This document shows positions 1-7,645 of a stretch of DNA of 64,000 bases, piece by piece. A program made the position numbers and the translations under genes. The stretch comes from Bacteroidota bacterium (GTDB taxonomy: Bacteria; Bacteroidota; Bacteroidia; Sphingobacteriales; Sphingobacteriaceae). The DNA lies in NCBI GenBank assembly GCA_018828585.1, contig JAHJVW010000012.1:48770-112769 (forward strand). The letters are read 5' to 3'. How positions within the stretch are numbered: position 1 is the stretch's first letter; each line of letters opens with the position of its first letter. A model generated the notes under the pieces. It ran no database searches. It saw only the letters and a list, made by a program, of their open reading frames with translations, and had not been told where the DNA came from.

Positions 1-1
1 G

Positions 2-70
2 TTATTAAGGATTGCTGATAGAATGAAATCTCCAGGTTTAGAGTATAAATTTAGTTGGATATTGGCTTAA
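2..70 (+). CDS. C-terminal end of a gene entering from the left
   Basis: An open frame runs in from the window edge for 22 codons and stops with TAA. A good intrinsic terminator follows 24 bases later, which supports this being a real gene end. The residues visible (ending SWILA) are too few to name a family. Confidence 0.45.
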   Translation, partial: LLRIADRMKSPGLEYKFSWILA

Positions 71-93
71 TAGTTATTTAAAACATATTGTAG

Positions 94-120
94 AAAGCCA
101 TCATTTTGATGGCTTTTTTT
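94..120 (+). terminator. Intrinsic terminator of the upstream gene
   Basis: AAAGCCATCA and TGATGGCTTT pair perfectly around a TTT loop and are followed by a T-run on the + strand. Confidence 0.8.
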
Positions 121-176
121 GTAAGAGCTTTTATGCTTTAGTATATTTTAGGACGGGGGCAGAGGAGTTATTAAAC

Positions 177-206
177 AAAAAAAGCCTTCTTAAAAAGAAA
201 GCTTTT
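177..206 (-). terminator. Terminator behind the distal tRNA-Lys
   Basis: On the - strand an AAAGC...GCTTT stem with one internal mismatch is followed by a T-run, and it begins directly after the encoded CCA end of the tRNA. Confidence 0.65.
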
Positions 207-282
207 TGGTGATCCCTCTGGGATTCGAACCCAGGACCACTACATTAAAAGTGTAATGCTCTACCAGCTGAGCTAAGGAATC
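207..282 (-). tRNA. tRNA-Lys (UUU), second copy
   Basis: The - strand folds as a full cloverleaf. The acceptor stem pairs GATTCCT with AGGGATC, the anticodon loop is CTTTTAA with anticodon TTT, the T-arm has GGTTCGAATCC, and CCA is encoded. All 76 bases are identical to the copy at 335-410, so this looks like a recent tandem duplication. Confidence 0.97.
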
Positions 283-303
283 ATTGGTTTAAAAGAAGAT
301 AAA

Positions 304-328
304 AAAAGCCTCAATCGCTGAGGCTTTT
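304..328 (-). terminator. Terminator between the two tRNA-Lys genes
   Basis: AAAAGCCTCA and TGAGGCTTTT form a perfect 10-bp stem with a 5-base loop, followed on the - strand by a T-run. It lies after the first transcribed tRNA and before the second, so read-through or separate initiation is needed for the distal copy. Confidence 0.75.
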
Positions 329-334
329 GAATTC

Positions 335-410
335 TGGTGATCCCTCTGGGATTCGAACCCAGGACCACTACATTAAAAGTGTAATGCTCTACCAGCTGAG
401 CTAAGGAATC
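335..410 (-). tRNA. tRNA-Lys (UUU), first copy
   Basis: It has the same cloverleaf and anticodon (TTT) as the copy at 207-282 and also encodes CCA. It is the promoter-proximal copy, with a TATCTTTG -7 box 44 bases upstream on the - strand. Confidence 0.97.
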
Positions 411-453
411 ATTATTACTTTATTTAGAGCGCATTGCTTTTTGTAAAGTTGTG

Positions 454-461
454 CAAAGATA
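454..461 (-). promoter_or_regulatory. -7 promoter box for the tRNA-Lys pair
   Basis: TATCTTTG on the - strand matches the Bacteroidota -7 consensus TAnnTTTG. Transcription would start near 448, about 40 bases before the tRNA. Confidence 0.6.
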
Positions 462-626
462 TGGTTTATGTTGTAGTGTGCAAATGATTTTATGGTTTTT
501 TTTAGTTGAGAATCTTAACAAGCTTACACTCAGTAAGAATAAAGTTTGAAAAAATAATGTGGTTTTTAGATAACTGAATTTAATTCAATGAGTTGATATA
601 CTAAAAATGTTTAAACCAGTTATGGT

Positions 627-1472
627 TTATAAGTAAATGACTCCTCTACGACTCTGATCATCTTGATTAAAAGGCTCGAATTTTTGATCGATTAATTCAC
701 AGGATATTTTACTGGATATAAAATTAATATCTCCGAATAAGCTAGCAACGGCTGCATCTGCGGCATCTCGTCCAGTCGCTATTTTTACCATGCCATTTAA
801 AGGGATTAATCTTGTCGCATCAAATAACACCCAATCACCATCAATATAAGCCTCAAAACAGGCATGGAAGTCTGGAGGGGATAGTTGATAAGCATAGCCT
901 GTAAAATACCTTGCAGGTATGGTTAGTGCCCTACAAAGAGCAATGCCTAAATGAGCGAAGTCTCGGCAAACTCCTGCTTGCTCCGTTACGGTGTCATAAG
1001 CAGACGTTTCGGCATCTGTAGAACCGCTTAAATACGCTACATTTAAATATATCCAGTGTGTAAGAGCCGATACTTTATCGAAATCATCTTTCTTATAGCC
1101 AAACATATTATTGGCTAATCGATATAACTTATCCGACTGGCAGTATCTGCTGGGATTAAGGTAAGTTAATACATTAGCAGGAAGCTTAGCGATGTTCAAA
1201 TCTTTTATCCTATCATACCCTTTTATTTCGCAATATTGATTGACTTGGGCACTATAATTAATGTTTAGATTCTGGTCATTCAAGATCTCTAAACTGGTTA
1301 AACGGTTGCCTTCGGGCGAGGATAGAAATTCCTTTTGATGAACACCTTTAGTAACTTCTAATGTTTCACTGATTACTTTTTGATGGGGTGTATTTAAAGC
1401 GCTAATATTTAAGATGATAGAACTATTGTTTTTTACTTGATATTGTAAATTAGCTTTTACTTCGAATTTCAT
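627..1472 (-). CDS. Transglutaminase-like cysteine protein
   Basis: This 281-residue protein has a beta-rich N-terminal half and a transglutaminase core from about residue 100. The expected catalytic triad is visible as C169 (in AGVCRDFAHL), H203 (in FHACFEAY) and D218 (in WVLFDATRL). Family members are cysteine peptidases or transamidases with mostly unknown substrates. No signal peptide is seen, so it is probably cytoplasmic. A TATCTTTG promoter box lies 52 bases upstream, so the gene is probably transcribed alone. The family is clear; the substrate is not. Confidence 0.88.
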   Translation of the reverse strand: MKFEVKANLQYQVKNNSSIILNISALNTPHQKVISETLEVTKGVHQKEFLSSPEGNRLTSLEILNDQNLNINYSAQVNQYCEIKGYDRIKDLNIAKLPANVLTYLNPSRYCQSDKLYRLANNMFGYKKDDFDKVSALTHWIYLNVAYLSGSTDAETSAYDTVTEQAGVCRDFAHLGIALCRALTIPARYFTGYAYQLSPPDFHACFEAYIDGDWVLFDATRLIPLNGMVKIATGRDAADAAVASLFGDINFISSKISCELIDQKFEPFNQDDQSRRGVIYL

Positions 1473-1523
1473 ATGATTTTATTTAAGCGAGATAGATTAA
1501 AATATCAGCTTTATTTGAGATTA

Positions 1524-1531
1524 CAAAGATA
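1524..1531 (-). promoter_or_regulatory. -7 promoter box of the transglutaminase-like gene
   Basis: TATCTTTG on the - strand matches TAnnTTTG and lies 52 bases before the ATG at 1472. Confidence 0.55.
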
Positions 1532-1614
1532 ATTTAAGCTAGTGAACTTTTACTGAATTCCTATTTAATTAAGTTTGCTGCTCTTCATAAAAAAAATTCG
1601 CTTTAGCTAGTTTA

Positions 1615-2220
1615 TTATGCTTTTATCAATTGTTTTTGTTCTTTTTCGGGAACAAGTTGGTCAAATAAAGTAATTTCGGGCATTCCGCATAATTTGAATG
1701 CTTTCATATTGTGCCACTGTTTCCCATTGTGTTTAAACAAGATAAATTCATCACATTCAAATTCCGCATAAAACTTTTTAGATTCATAATCGGCGAAAGC
1801 CATATCAAAAATGTGTTCTCCTATATCTCTGTAAGCGATGGTATAATGAGGATTAAAGGGCATTTGATCTTGCTCAACATGATAAAAATTTGTTCTAAAT
1901 GTTTTTTTAATCCCTTTTTTTAATCCGAGTAAAAAAGGATGTTTCTCTGCATTAATGTAAATAGTATGTTTTTGAAATCGGTCAAAATCTTTAAGAATAT
2001 GTTTAAAGTGTTGGTGCTGAGTAGCAATAAAACTCAATTTTCGCTTTAAAATAAGTTCATCTTTAACATCCATTTTAAATGGCTCTTTTAAAGTAAGATG
2101 AACTGGAGGCTTTAAAGCTTCCTCACTATGATATTTTTCTGCAAATTCTAACCTGATTTGATGAATGCGTTCTGCCACTTCTTTAGGCGGAACAATAGCG
2201 ATAAAATATAATCCCTTCAT
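1615..2220 (-). CDS. 2'-5' RNA ligase / 2H phosphoesterase family protein
   Basis: The 201-residue protein carries the two HxTx motifs that define the 2H phosphoesterase (LigT-like) superfamily: HLTL at about residue 41 and HYTI at about 126. Known relatives act on 2'-5' or cyclic phosphodiester bonds in RNA or nucleotides; the substrate here cannot be told. The start codon faces dinB across 84 bases that hold two palindromes, so the two genes may share a regulator. The last 20 residues (LVPEKEQKQLIKA) look like a non-catalytic tail. Confidence 0.82.
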   Translation of the reverse strand: MKGLYFIAIVPPKEVAERIHQIRLEFAEKYHSEEALKPPVHLTLKEPFKMDVKDELILKRKLSFIATQHQHFKHILKDFDRFQKHTIYINAEKHPFLLGLKKGIKKTFRTNFYHVEQDQMPFNPHYTIAYRDIGEHIFDMAFADYESKKFYAEFECDEFILFKHNGKQWHNMKAFKLCGMPEITLFDQLVPEKEQKQLIKA

Positions 2221-2230
2221 AAAATAAAAA

Positions 2231-2273
2231 ACTAATATATTTAGTAAATGTAGATAAAACTAAAATATTTAGT
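2231..2273. promoter_or_regulatory. Twin palindromic operators between the 2H phosphoesterase gene and dinB
   Basis: Two near-identical 15-bp inverted repeats, ACTAATATATTTAGT (2231-2245) and ACTAAAATATTTAGT (2259-2273), share the form ACTAA-N5-TTAGT with centres 28 bp apart. The second ends 4 bases before the dinB -7 box, where a bound repressor would block RNA polymerase. The regulator is not identified in the window. Confidence 0.6.
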
Positions 2274-2276
2274 AAT

Positions 2277-2284
2277 TATATTTG
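2277..2284 (+). promoter_or_regulatory. -7 promoter box of dinB-dnaE2
   Basis: TATATTTG matches TAnnTTTG exactly and lies 20 bases before the dinB ATG, directly after the second palindrome. Confidence 0.65.
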
Positions 2285-2304
2285 AATATTATTTTCAATA
2301 AATT

Positions 2305-3492
2305 ATGTTGCAGAACCAAATTACACATATTGATTTAGATTCATTTTTTGTGTCGGTAGAGTGTAGATCAAATTCTAAACTTTTAGGTAAACCTGTGGCT
2401 ATTGGAGGTGCCGGGGATAGAGGTGTAGTCGCTTCTTGCAGTTACGAGGCGAGGAAATACGGAGTGCATTCTGCCATGCCGGGTAAATTAGCCCGACAAC
2501 TTTGTCCGGATTTGATTTTCTTAAAGGGGGATTATGAAAGTTATTCTACCGCATCTAACGAGGTTACAAAGATTATAGAAGAGTCGGTTCCACTTTTCGA
2601 AAAAACTTCTATTGATGAGTTTTATATGGATATGACGGGGATGGATCAATTTTTTGGAACCTTAAAATATACCAAGGAACTGCGAGAGAAAATTATTCAT
2701 GAAACAGGATTGCCTATCTCTTTTGGCTTATCTAAAAATAAAACGGTTTCTAAAATAGCTACAGGTTTAGCAAAACCCAATGGATATAAATACGTGACTT
2801 ATGGCGAAGAAAAACCTTTTTTGGCTCCTTTATCTGTAAGAAAAATCCCGATGATAGGGGAGAAAACGGCAGAAAATCTACGTAAAATGGGTGTCCAGAA
2901 AATCTACACTTTGCAGGAAATGCCTGTGAGATTAATGGAATCAGCTTTTGGAAAGCATGGGATTATGATGTGGGAGAAAGCCAATGCCATTGATCACGCT
3001 AGTATTACTCCCTACGTGGATAGGAAATCTTTATCTAGTGAGGAGACTTTTGAAAAGGATACCATGGATATTCAAATGCTAGAGTCTTTAATTGTTTCTA
3101 TGACAGAGGATTTATGTTTTAAGCTGCGAAAGGAGAATTTTTTGGCCGGATGTATCAGCGTAAAAATTCGTTATTCTGATTTTAATACGCATACTCAGCA
3201 AATTAAAATGCCTTACACTGCCGCCGATCATTTATTGATTCCGCAAGTAAAAGAACTTTTTAGAAAATTATATAATCGCCGGATGTTAATTAGGCTAGTG
3301 GGTGTTAGGTTGAGCCAGTTGGTTAGAGGGCATCACCAAATTCATTTGTTTAACGATAGCGAAAGTCAAATTAATCTATACCAAGCTATGGATTATATCA
3401 ATAAAAGGTTTGGAAATAAAGCTGTCCATAGAGCAGTTACCACTGGGATAAAAACTAGGTCTTTCAATCCTTTTAATGGAATAACAAAGTGA
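2305..3492 (+). CDS. dinB: DNA polymerase IV (Y-family)
   Basis: This 395-residue translesion polymerase has the Y-family palm motifs HIDLDSFFVSVE near residue 8 and SIDEFYMD near residue 101, which supply the metal-binding acidic residues. An HhH segment (KIPMIGEKTAENL) and a C-terminal little-finger domain follow. Length is normal for the family. The stop is 3 bases before dnaE2, so the two are cotranscribed, as in the mutagenesis cassettes of many bacteria where a Y-family polymerase accompanies DnaE2. Palindromes in the promoter suggest damage-type repression. Confidence 0.93.
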   Translation: MLQNQITHIDLDSFFVSVECRSNSKLLGKPVAIGGAGDRGVVASCSYEARKYGVHSAMPGKLARQLCPDLIFLKGDYESYSTASNEVTKIIEESVPLFEKTSIDEFYMDMTGMDQFFGTLKYTKELREKIIHETGLPISFGLSKNKTVSKIATGLAKPNGYKYVTYGEEKPFLAPLSVRKIPMIGEKTAENLRKMGVQKIYTLQEMPVRLMESAFGKHGIMMWEKANAIDHASITPYVDRKSLSSEETFEKDTMDIQMLESLIVSMTEDLCFKLRKENFLAGCISVKIRYSDFNTHTQQIKMPYTAADHLLIPQVKELFRKLYNRRMLIRLVGVRLSQLVRGHHQIHLFNDSESQINLYQAMDYINKRFGNKAVHRAVTTGIKTRSFNPFNGITK

Positions 3493-3495
3493 GAA

Positions 3496-6400
3496 ATGTA
3501 TCTTAATTGCCATAGCTATTTCAGTTTTTTGTATGGGACATTGTCGCCGGCAAAGCTTTTGGATCAGGCAAAGAGACACGGTGTAGAACGGTTTGTTTTA
3601 ACTGACATCAATAACACTTCTGGTTGCTTAGAAATTGCCAGACGTACTAACAAGAGTTCTTTTTCGCCTATTTTTGGGATTGATTTTAGGAATGATTTAA
3701 CCCAACAGTTTGTAGGAATTGCGAAAAATCAAGATGGATTTGAAAAGTTAAACAGATTATTATCCGAGCATTTAAAAAATGAAACTCCTTTTGACTATAA
3801 ATGTGGAGTTAAAGAAGATGTTTTTATCATCTATCCTTTTAAAAATGATGTAGATTATTATTTAGAAGATCACGAGTTTATCGGTATCAATTACAAAGAT
3901 TTGCATTATTTAAGGCTCGACAAGTGGAATTCTTATCAGGACAAAATGGTGATTTTACATTCGGTAAGTTTTGCAGATCAAAAGGATATAAAACTGCATC
4001 AGTTATTAAGAGCGATTCAAAAAAACACCATTATCTCTAAAATTAAAGAGGATGATTTGGCTTGCGCCGATGAAGTGTTTTTTGATGAGCAAGCTTTTAT
4101 AAATCATTATGGGGAGTATCCCAAGCTCTTGCGAAACACTTTTGACTTATTAGAAAGTTGTGAGGTGATTGATTTTGAACTAGGAAAGAATAAAAATAAA
4201 TCAACTTTTTCTCCACACTCGGATAAGAGCTTAGCAAAGGAAGCCGATTATTTGAACCTTGTTGCTTTGGTAGAAGATGGTGCAAAGTATAGGTATAAGC
4301 ATATCAATCAAAAGGTTAGGGATAGAATTAAAAATGAGCTACAGGTTATAAAGGAAGGAAATTATATCTCCTATTTTTTAATCAATCATGATATCATTTC
4401 ATACGCTCATAAACGAGGTTTTTATTATATAGGTAGAGGAAGCGGTGCAAATAGTATTGTGGCTTATTGTCTAAAAATTACAGATGTAGACCCTATTGAG
4501 TTGGATTTATATTTCGAGCGTTTTATCAATGTTTTTCGTAAGACACCACCCGATTTTGATATTGATTTTTCCTGGCAGGATAGAGACGAAATTATCCAAT
4601 ATATTTTTGATAAGTATAGTTTAGAGCATACATGTCTACAAGCAACTTATACTACTTTTCAAGCTAATTCTACTTACAGAGAGTTAGGTAAAGTTTATGG
4701 TTTACCTACTTCGGAAATTGAAGAATTAGCCGATAGAGTTAAGCATGGAAATAAACCTGATAAAAAGAAAGAGAAGTTATACTGCGAAATTTATAAATAC
4801 GCTCAGAAACTAAAAGGCTTTCCTAAAAACTTAAGCATACATGCTGGAGGTATTTTAATTTCGGATGAACCAATTTATCGTTATACAGCTACATCACACC
4901 CTCCAAAAGGCTTCCCTGTTTGCCAATTTGATATGTACAATGCAGAAGATTTGGGCTTGTACAAGTTCGATATCCTTAGCCAGCGAGGGCTTGGACATAT
5001 AAAGGATACTTTGGCTATTGTAAAAGAAAATCGTGGGGTAGAGATTGATATTCATGATATCTCAAAATTCATGAAAGATGAAAAAATTGTAAAGCATCTG
5101 GAAAAAGGGAATTTGGTGGGGTGCTTTTATGTGGAGTCTCCAGCCATGAGGATGTTATTAGCAAAACTGGAATGTAAAGATTACCTCACGCTAGTCGCGG
5201 CAAGCTCTATCATTAGACCGGGTGTAGCGCAATCGGGAATGATGAGAGAATATGTTTTGCGACATCATCGCTCTGATAAAGGAGAGGGAATTGCTCATCC
5301 TGTGTTATGGGATTTGATGGCGGATACTTATGGGGTAATGGTTTATCAAGAAGATGTGATTAAAGTTGCTTATCATTTTGCTGGTTTAAATTTAAGTGAA
5401 TCGGATGTTTTGAGAAGAGGAATGTCGGGTAAATACCGATCCAGAGAGGAATTTCAAAAAGTAAGGGATAAATTTTTTGCAAATTGTGATCAAATGGCTA
5501 GAGAGCGGAGTTTAGCTATTGAAGTATGGCGGCAGATTGAATCTTTTGCTGGTTATTCATTTGCAAAAGGCCATTCAGCGTCATTTGCGGTCGAGAGTTA
5601 TCAAAGCATGTATCTTAAGTCTCATTTTCCACTGGATTTTATGGTAGGCGTAATCAATAATTTTGGTGGGTTTTACCGTACAGGTTTATATGTTCATGAA
5701 GCACAGAAAGCAGGAGCAAAGGTTGAAGCTCCATGTTTAAACCGTAGTCAATGGTTAACAGCAATTACCGGAGATGTGATTTTTTTAGGATTTATTCATG
5801 TGAAGGGTTTAGAAAATAAATTGATGCAAAATGCTTTGCAGGAAAGAGAGCTGAATGGAAACTTCTTAAATCTCAATGATTTTACAGATCGGGTTTCTGT
5901 TAGGTTGGAGCAACTCATTACTCTAATCAGAGTTGGTGGGTTTAGGTTTACTAAGAAATCTAAACAAGCGTTGTTGTGGGACGCTCACTTTTTGATGAAT
6001 AAAAAACCTGTAAAAAATATTCAAAACAGATTATTCAAAACGTCTTCTCAAGCTAATTTTAAGATACCGGATTTATATCATGATGTAAGAAATGATATGT
6101 TGGATGAATTGGAATTGTTGGAGTTTATGTTGTTGTCTCCATTTAAATTAATGGAAAATCAAGATTTATCAGGTATCAAGGCTAAGGAAATACCTAGTAA
6201 GGTAGGGCAAGAAGTACAAATTATTGGTCAGTTAGTTACTACAAAATATGCCAAGACTAAACATGGAGATACCCTATTTTTCGGTACATTTTTAGATGAA
6301 AGTGGATATTGGATTGATACGGTTTTATTTCCGGATGTTGCAGCTAGATTTTCATTTAGAGGATATGGATGTTATTTAATAAAAGGTAAAGTAACAGAAG

Positions 6401-6504
6401 AGTTTAATTTTTTTACAATAGAGGTTTCTTATATGGAGAAGCTGGGATGGTGGAACGCACAATTGGCAGCAGATAAAGAAGATTCAAAATTATTATCTGT
6501 TTGA
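3496..6504 (+). CDS. dnaE2: Error-prone DNA polymerase III alpha subunit (DnaE2 type)
   Basis: The 1002-residue protein starts with a PHP domain (MYLNCHSYFSFLYGTLSPAK) and has the C-family polymerase palm, with GRGSGANSIVAYCL around residue 315 and the acidic PDFDIDFSW motif near 352. A KGHSASFAVESY finger motif lies near 692 and an OB-fold region lies at the C terminus. It is shorter than replicative DnaE, as is usual for the DnaE2/ImuC branch. It follows dinB by 3 bases. Assignment to DnaE2 rather than DnaE rests on length and on this partner. Confidence 0.88.
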   Translation: MYLNCHSYFSFLYGTLSPAKLLDQAKRHGVERFVLTDINNTSGCLEIARRTNKSSFSPIFGIDFRNDLTQQFVGIAKNQDGFEKLNRLLSEHLKNETPFDYKCGVKEDVFIIYPFKNDVDYYLEDHEFIGINYKDLHYLRLDKWNSYQDKMVILHSVSFADQKDIKLHQLLRAIQKNTIISKIKEDDLACADEVFFDEQAFINHYGEYPKLLRNTFDLLESCEVIDFELGKNKNKSTFSPHSDKSLAKEADYLNLVALVEDGAKYRYKHINQKVRDRIKNELQVIKEGNYISYFLINHDIISYAHKRGFYYIGRGSGANSIVAYCLKITDVDPIELDLYFERFINVFRKTPPDFDIDFSWQDRDEIIQYIFDKYSLEHTCLQATYTTFQANSTYRELGKVYGLPTSEIEELADRVKHGNKPDKKKEKLYCEIYKYAQKLKGFPKNLSIHAGGILISDEPIYRYTATSHPPKGFPVCQFDMYNAEDLGLYKFDILSQRGLGHIKDTLAIVKENRGVEIDIHDISKFMKDEKIVKHLEKGNLVGCFYVESPAMRMLLAKLECKDYLTLVAASSIIRPGVAQSGMMREYVLRHHRSDKGEGIAHPVLWDLMADTYGVMVYQEDVIKVAYHFAGLNLSESDVLRRGMSGKYRSREEFQKVRDKFFANCDQMARERSLAIEVWRQIESFAGYSFAKGHSASFAVESYQSMYLKSHFPLDFMVGVINNFGGFYRTGLYVHEAQKAGAKVEAPCLNRSQWLTAITGDVIFLGFIHVKGLENKLMQNALQERELNGNFLNLNDFTDRVSVRLEQLITLIRVGGFRFTKKSKQALLWDAHFLMNKKPVKNIQNRLFKTSSQANFKIPDLYHDVRNDMLDELELLEFMLLSPFKLMENQDLSGIKAKEIPSKVGQEVQIIGQLVTTKYAKTKHGDTLFFGTFLDESGYWIDTVLFPDVAARFSFRGYGCYLIKGKVTEEFNFFTIEVSYMEKLGWWNAQLAADKEDSKLLSV

Positions 6505-6510
6505 TTTTTT

Positions 6511-6551
6511 ATGAAAATATTTTCATTTCAAAAAGAAAAATATTATATTTG
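6511..6551 (+). promoter_or_regulatory. Operator and promoter of the RES-Xre toxin-antitoxin pair
   Basis: ATGAAAATATTTTCAT (6511-6526) is a perfect 16-bp palindrome, 17 bases upstream of a TATATTTG -7 box (6544-6551). The ATG of the antitoxin begins only 4 bases after that box, so the transcript is probably leaderless. Antitoxins of this type usually repress their own operon through such a palindrome. Confidence 0.65.
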
Positions 6552-6554
6552 GAT

Positions 6555-6998
6555 ATGAAAACTTATGAAATTAATAAAGAAAAAAGCTTGGTTCAAGAAG
6601 TATTAGAACCATATCAAACCTATTTTGAGTCACCAGTAAATAGGTTGTCTGTGATTAAAGGAGGCTTATCCTCTAAATCATTAGATGATTTACTGCGTAT
6701 TAGTGGTTCTACACGTTTTGATATGGCAAAAAACTTAGATTTAACAGAGCCAACACTACGTAAACATTTAAGCGCCTCTAAAGAGTTGAGCACCAGTTTA
6801 AGTGAGCATGTATTATTTCTTTTAGAGCTTTATGATAAAGGCATTGATACTTTTGGCTCTGTAGATGAGTTTAAAAGCTGGTTGCCACAACACAATATAG
6901 GTATAGATGCCAAGCCTAATGATTTACTAGATTCTATCACGGGTATTGGTATAGTGATGAATGAGCTTAACCGCATAGATCACGGTATTTTAGCTTAA
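6555..6998 (+). CDS. Xre/MbcA/ParS-type antitoxin (DUF2384)
   Basis: The 147-residue protein has an N-terminal helix-turn-helix-like region (SLDDLLRISGSTRFDMAK, LTEPTLRKHL) and the C-terminal antitoxin toxin-binding region ending in SITGIGIVMNELNRIDHGI, both typical of RES-partner antitoxins. I place the start at the ATG at 6555. An in-frame TTG at 6501 would overlap dnaE2 and lie upstream of the promoter box. Its stop overlaps the toxin start by one base (TAATG). It should neutralise the RES toxin and repress the operon through the upstream palindrome. Confidence 0.88.
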   Translation: MKTYEINKEKSLVQEVLEPYQTYFESPVNRLSVIKGGLSSKSLDDLLRISGSTRFDMAKNLDLTEPTLRKHLSASKELSTSLSEHVLFLLELYDKGIDTFGSVDEFKSWLPQHNIGIDAKPNDLLDSITGIGIVMNELNRIDHGILA

Positions 6999-7468
6999 TG
7001 CTGGTTTATAGGATAGCACAAAGTAAACATGCGGCTTCTTTGGTGGCGCCAGGTTTTGCCGGACGTTGGAATAGTGAAGGAGAAGGAATGATTTATACCG
7101 GAGGATCGGCTTCGCTTTCTTGTTTGGAGGTTTTGGCTCATAAAAGCGGAGCTGCTTTAAACTCTGGAAAGTTTTCTATGGTAGTGATTGAAATTCCTGA
7201 TGCTGTTTTTATTGGAGAGATTAACTTAACCCAATTGCAGATTTTAAACGCCGAATGGTTTAAGGTCTTGTATTATCCAGTTACTCAAAAATTGGGTAAT
7301 CAATGGATTTCTGAGATGAAATCTTCTGTTTTAAAAGTGCCTTCAGCAATTGTTGATAGAGAATACAACTATTTGCTGAATCCTTTGCACCCAGATTTTT
7401 TTAAAATAAAAGTGGTAGATGTGATTCCTTTTAATTTCGATTCGAGGTTGAAATTGAATATCAATTAA
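6998..7468 (+). CDS. RES-domain toxin
   Basis: The 156-residue protein matches the RES family through R23 in GRWNSEG, Y33 in MIYTGGSASLSCLE, and E44; a serine lies in KVPSAIVDREYN near residue 118. Characterised RES toxins degrade NAD+ and stop growth until the paired Xre antitoxin binds them. Translation is coupled to the antitoxin through a one-base stop-start overlap. The pair lies between dnaE2 and a helicase gene, with a GC-rich repeat just downstream. Confidence 0.9.
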   Translation: MLVYRIAQSKHAASLVAPGFAGRWNSEGEGMIYTGGSASLSCLEVLAHKSGAALNSGKFSMVVIEIPDAVFIGEINLTQLQILNAEWFKVLYYPVTQKLGNQWISEMKSSVLKVPSAIVDREYNYLLNPLHPDFFKIKVVDVIPFNFDSRLKLNIN

Positions 7469-7527
7469 CCGAAGTTATTAGCCCCGATAGAAATGTATAC
7501 CGGCCCTGAGCTTAATGCCTGAAGGCG

Positions 7528-7548
7528 CCTGCCTGTCCGGCAGGCAGG
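7528..7548. repeat. GC-rich palindromic repeat, intergenic copy
   Basis: A 21-bp element beginning CCTGCCTGTCCGG and ending CAGGCAGG folds back on itself. An identical copy lies inside a histidine kinase gene at 59674-59694, where it is translated. The surrounding GC-rich stretch, about 7480-7590, holds no gene. Confidence 0.85.
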
Positions 7549-7630
7549 TATGAATGTATAGCAGGAACTCGCTTTATTACTTGCAATTGCCATGCGCTAA
7601 TAAAAAAGAAATCAAAACCTTTTCTTATCT

Positions 7631-7638
7631 TATCTTTG
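7631..7638 (+). promoter_or_regulatory. -7 promoter box of the DEAD-box helicase gene
   Basis: TATCTTTG matches TAnnTTTG; the ATG begins 8 bases later, so the leader is very short or absent. Confidence 0.6.
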
Positions 7639-7645
7639 TTCTTAA

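Noticed and set aside
6501..6998. Longer antitoxin frame from a TTG at 6501
   Set aside because: It overlaps the end of dnaE2 and would start upstream of the palindrome and -7 box; the ATG at 6555 fits the promoter and the family length.
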